This document shows, piece by piece, positions 13,579-15,740 of a stretch of DNA of 15,740 bases; position 1 is the first letter of the stretch, and each line of letters begins with the position of its first letter. Source of the stretch: Alphaproteobacteria bacterium (lineage in GTDB: Bacteria > Pseudomonadota > Alphaproteobacteria > Caulobacterales > Caulobacteraceae); the NCBI GenBank assembly GCA_018895795.1, contig JAHINZ010000337.1:1-15740 (forward strand), written 5' to 3'. A model generated the notes under the pieces. The model was not told where the DNA came from. It saw only the letters and a list, made by a program, of their open reading frames with translations, and made no database searches. Made by a program: the position numbers and the translations under genes.

Positions 13579-13600
13579 GCGCTTACTCCGCTGCAGGACT

Positions 13601-15740
13601 CTAGAACTTGCCGCTGAGCGCGACGCCGACGGTGCGGCGCGCGGCCTGGCCGAAGAACTGACTGTAGCCAGCCGGGGTCGAGGTGTTCCCGGACTGGAAC
13701 GAGCTGGGGTAGATGAACGAGGCGTAATGCTCGTCGAACAGGTTGCGGGCGAACAGCGCCAGCCGCAGGCCCTGGCCCGGGGCCTGGACGCCGAGGTTCA
13801 GACTGGCCACCCCGAAGCCGTTCTGGACCGTGTTGGGGTCCTGGTTGAGGCCAAAATTGACCTTGCCGCGGTAGGCGTAGTTGACGTCGACGAAGCCGTT
13901 GAGGTCATGCCAGCCCAGCGGGCGGGTGTACGACGCGCTGAGCGTATAGGCCCATTCCGGCGCGTTATTGAGCCGTGCGCCCTTCAGGTCCTGGACGAAG
14001 GTCGCGCCCACGGCGTGGCAGCCTCCGCCCGAGATCAGCATTTGACCCGCGTAGCAGGGGGCGTTGGCGAAGTCGGTGAAGGTCGCGTCGGTATAGGCCA
14101 GGTTCGCCGACAGGGTCAGGCCTCGGACCGGCGCCGCCAGGGCCTCCAGCTCGACTCCGCGCGAGCGCAGTTCGCCGGCGCTGGTCAGGGTATTGCTCTG
14201 GGTCAGGGCGTCGTAGGCCGTGGCCTGGAAGCCCTTGAAGGTCTCGTTGAACACCGTGGCGTTGACCTGCAGGCGGCGGTCGAGGAATGCCGCACGCAGG
14301 CCGGCCTCATAGGCGGTGGGGATTTCCGGCGGCACCAGATAGCCGCCGGACGCGACCTGGGCTGCGGTCAGGAAGTTCAGCAGGTTCAGGGCCGCGCCCT
14401 TGAAGCCGCGCGAATAGCTCGCATAAACCATCAGGTCCGGGGCGATGTCGTATTGTACGCCCAGACGCGTGGAAACCTTGCTCTGGTCCGACTTCAAGCC
14501 TTCGGCGACCAGCGGGCCGCCCGCCACCGAGGCCGGTGCGGGGGCCAGGGCGCCGGGCAGCATCTTGCGCCGGAAATAGGCGCTCATGGACTCGCTGGTG
14601 TAGCGACCGCCGGCGATCAGGGCGAACTTGTCCGTGACGTGAAAGGTCGCTTGGCCGAAGATCGAGGCGTTCTCGGTGTGAATGCCGCGATCGACCTGGC
14701 TACCCAAATAGAGACCGGCGGGGACCGCGCCCAAGGTGCCGGCGGACTGGGTCCGGGTCTTCAGGCCCTGAAAGAAATAGTAGAGACCCGCGACATATTC
14801 GAGCCGCTCGCCCTTGGGCGAGGTGATCCGTAACTCCTGGGTGAACTGGTTCTGCTGCTGGTTGGCGTTGTTCAGATCCAACAGGTTCAGGGCGATCAGG
14901 TCGGAGTCGATATTGTCATAGACGTGGAAGTGCCGGAACGCCGTGATCGAGGTCACGGTAAACTCACCCAACTGCTGGTTGGCCTCGATCGAGGCCCCGG
15001 CGCTGTTCTGGTTGTTGACGGAGTCGACGCCGGCGGCGGTGGTCTCATTGTCCTTGCTGGGCGTGACGCCAACCAGGGAAGCGTAGGTCTTGCCGAAATA
15101 CAGGTTGTTGGCGGTCACCGAGCGGATCGTCGGCGCGCAGCAGGCGCCCGAGCTCCTCGAATAGTCGGCGATCGCGACGATATCGAGCGTGCCGGTCGGG
15201 GTGAAGAGCAGCTTGCCACGCACGCCGGACTGCTTGCGGTCGTTCAGATCCGAGCCGGTGGTGACGTTCTTCACGTAGCCGTCGTAACCGCTGTAATAGG
15301 CCGTCAAGCGGCCGGCCAGCTTGCCGTCGATCAACGGGCCGGTGACGGTGCCGCGCACCTTGCGCTCGCCCTGGTCGGTGAGGGTGAGGCCATAGGCGCC
15401 GCCAAACTGGTTGGAGGGGCGCTGGGTCACGATGCTGAGCACGCCCGCCGAGGCGTTCTTGCCAAACAGCGTGCCTTGCGGACCGCGCAGGATCTCGATG
15501 TGGTCGATGTCGATCAGGTCGAACACCGACATCGCCTGGCGGCCCAGGACCACCCCGTCGACCACGGTCGAGACGCTGGGCTCGACGCCGTCGCTGAAGC
15601 TGAGGGTGCCGACGCCGCGGATGCTGAGGCCCTGGCCCCGGGCGCTGTTGGCGTCGTTGAAGGACAGGCTTGGGGAGACGAGCGGCAGGTTTTCGACGCT
15701 GCTGATCTGTTGCTGCTCAAGGCGCGCGCTCGAGACCACG
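13601..15740 (-). CDS. TonB-dependent outer-membrane receptor, N-terminus outside the window
   Basis: At least 713 residues of a TonB-dependent transporter. The signal peptide, TonB box and first part of the plug are missing because the gene runs past base 15740; the GTG near the edge is an internal valine. The visible plug has LSIRGVGT, SVSTVVDGVVLGR, then IDHIEILRGPQGTLFGKNASAG and IVTQRP, all classic. A 22-strand-type barrel follows, with typical strands such as MVYASYSRGFKGAALN and LALFARNLFDEHY, and it ends in the outer-membrane terminal Phe (SGKF). The type resembles the large receptors sphingomonads and Caulobacter use for organic nutrients as well as siderophores. Being first in an operon with a sulfatase and a GH3 enzyme suggests uptake of a sulfated sugar compound. 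A Cys-Cys pair and two further cysteines lie in predicted loops. Confidence 0.95.
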   Translation of the reverse strand, partial: VVSSARLEQQQISSVENLPLVSPSLSFNDANSARGQGLSIRGVGTLSFSDGVEPSVSTVVDGVVLGRQAMSVFDLIDIDHIEILRGPQGTLFGKNASAGVLSIVTQRPSNQFGGAYGLTLTDQGERKVRGTVTGPLIDGKLAGRLTAYYSGYDGYVKNVTTGSDLNDRKQSGVRGKLLFTPTGTLDIVAIADYSRSSGACCAPTIRSVTANNLYFGKTYASLVGVTPSKDNETTAAGVDSVNNQNSAGASIEANQQLGEFTVTSITAFRHFHVYDNIDSDLIALNLLDLNNANQQQNQFTQELRITSPKGERLEYVAGLYYFFQGLKTRTQSAGTLGAVPAGLYLGSQVDRGIHTENASIFGQATFHVTDKFALIAGGRYTSESMSAYFRRKMLPGALAPAPASVAGGPLVAEGLKSDQSKVSTRLGVQYDIAPDLMVYASYSRGFKGAALNLLNFLTAAQVASGGYLVPPEIPTAYEAGLRAAFLDRRLQVNATVFNETFKGFQATAYDALTQSNTLTSAGELRSRGVELEALAAPVRGLTLSANLAYTDATFTDFANAPCYAGQMLISGGGCHAVGATFVQDLKGARLNNAPEWAYTLSASYTRPLGWHDLNGFVDVNYAYRGKVNFGLNQDPNTVQNGFGVASLNLGVQAPGQGLRLALFARNLFDEHYASFIYPSSFQSGNTSTPAGYSQFFGQAARRTVGVALSGKF

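Noticed and set aside
13475..14833. A 452-residue plus-strand frame antisense to the receptor and sulfatase start
   Set aside because: It spans two genes on the other strand, including their junction, and has no recognisable domain.

Overview
The window is high-GC DNA with strongly GC-biased third codon positions. It looks like a free-living alphaproteobacterium of the Caulobacteraceae type (Caulobacter/Phenylobacterium-like). The support is a large TonB-dependent receptor, a short secreted four-cysteine protein of a kind common in Caulobacter, an Atm1-type exporter beside glyoxalase I, and a sequence matching the Caulobacter housekeeping -10 consensus (GCTANAWC) ahead of gloA. I see no rRNA, tRNA, CRISPR array, transposase or attachment site. 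The assignment rests on recognition, not on a search.

Left part (1-4209): the 3' end of an unknown gene converges on a small four-cysteine DUF1289 gene. That gene diverges from a short, divergent cobT-like gene (lower-ligand activation in cobalamin assembly or salvage). Two acyl-CoA dehydrogenase genes follow in tandem. They look like the two subunits of a heteromeric enzyme and end at a strong intrinsic terminator. Palindromes lie upstream of each dehydrogenase gene.

Middle part (4210-6053): a roughly 650-base gene-poor stretch holds a decayed reading frame with one in-frame TAA. After it comes a strongly structured leader in front of an unlisted 42-residue small protein whose ribosome binding site is inside a perfect 8-bp stem. 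A converging terminator is shared with the secreted four-cysteine protein gene, and a LOG-family nucleotide-processing gene lies upstream of that on the minus strand.

Next block (6054-9348), plus strand: a predicted lipoprotein with two Ig-like repeats is translationally coupled (GTGA overlap) to an Atm1-type ABC exporter. gloA, which starts at TTG and has its own candidate promoter, follows. The exporter family handles glutathione derivatives and GloA needs glutathione, so this may be one detoxification module. A small unrecognised gene converges on gloA.

Right part (9896-15740), minus strand: TonB-dependent receptor, then Tat-exported type I sulfatase, then GH3 glycosidase, with gaps of 22 and 32 bases. 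This is the layout of a compact utilisation operon for a sulfated glycan or sulfated glycoside: uptake, desulfation and deglycosylation. The receptor gene runs off the right edge.
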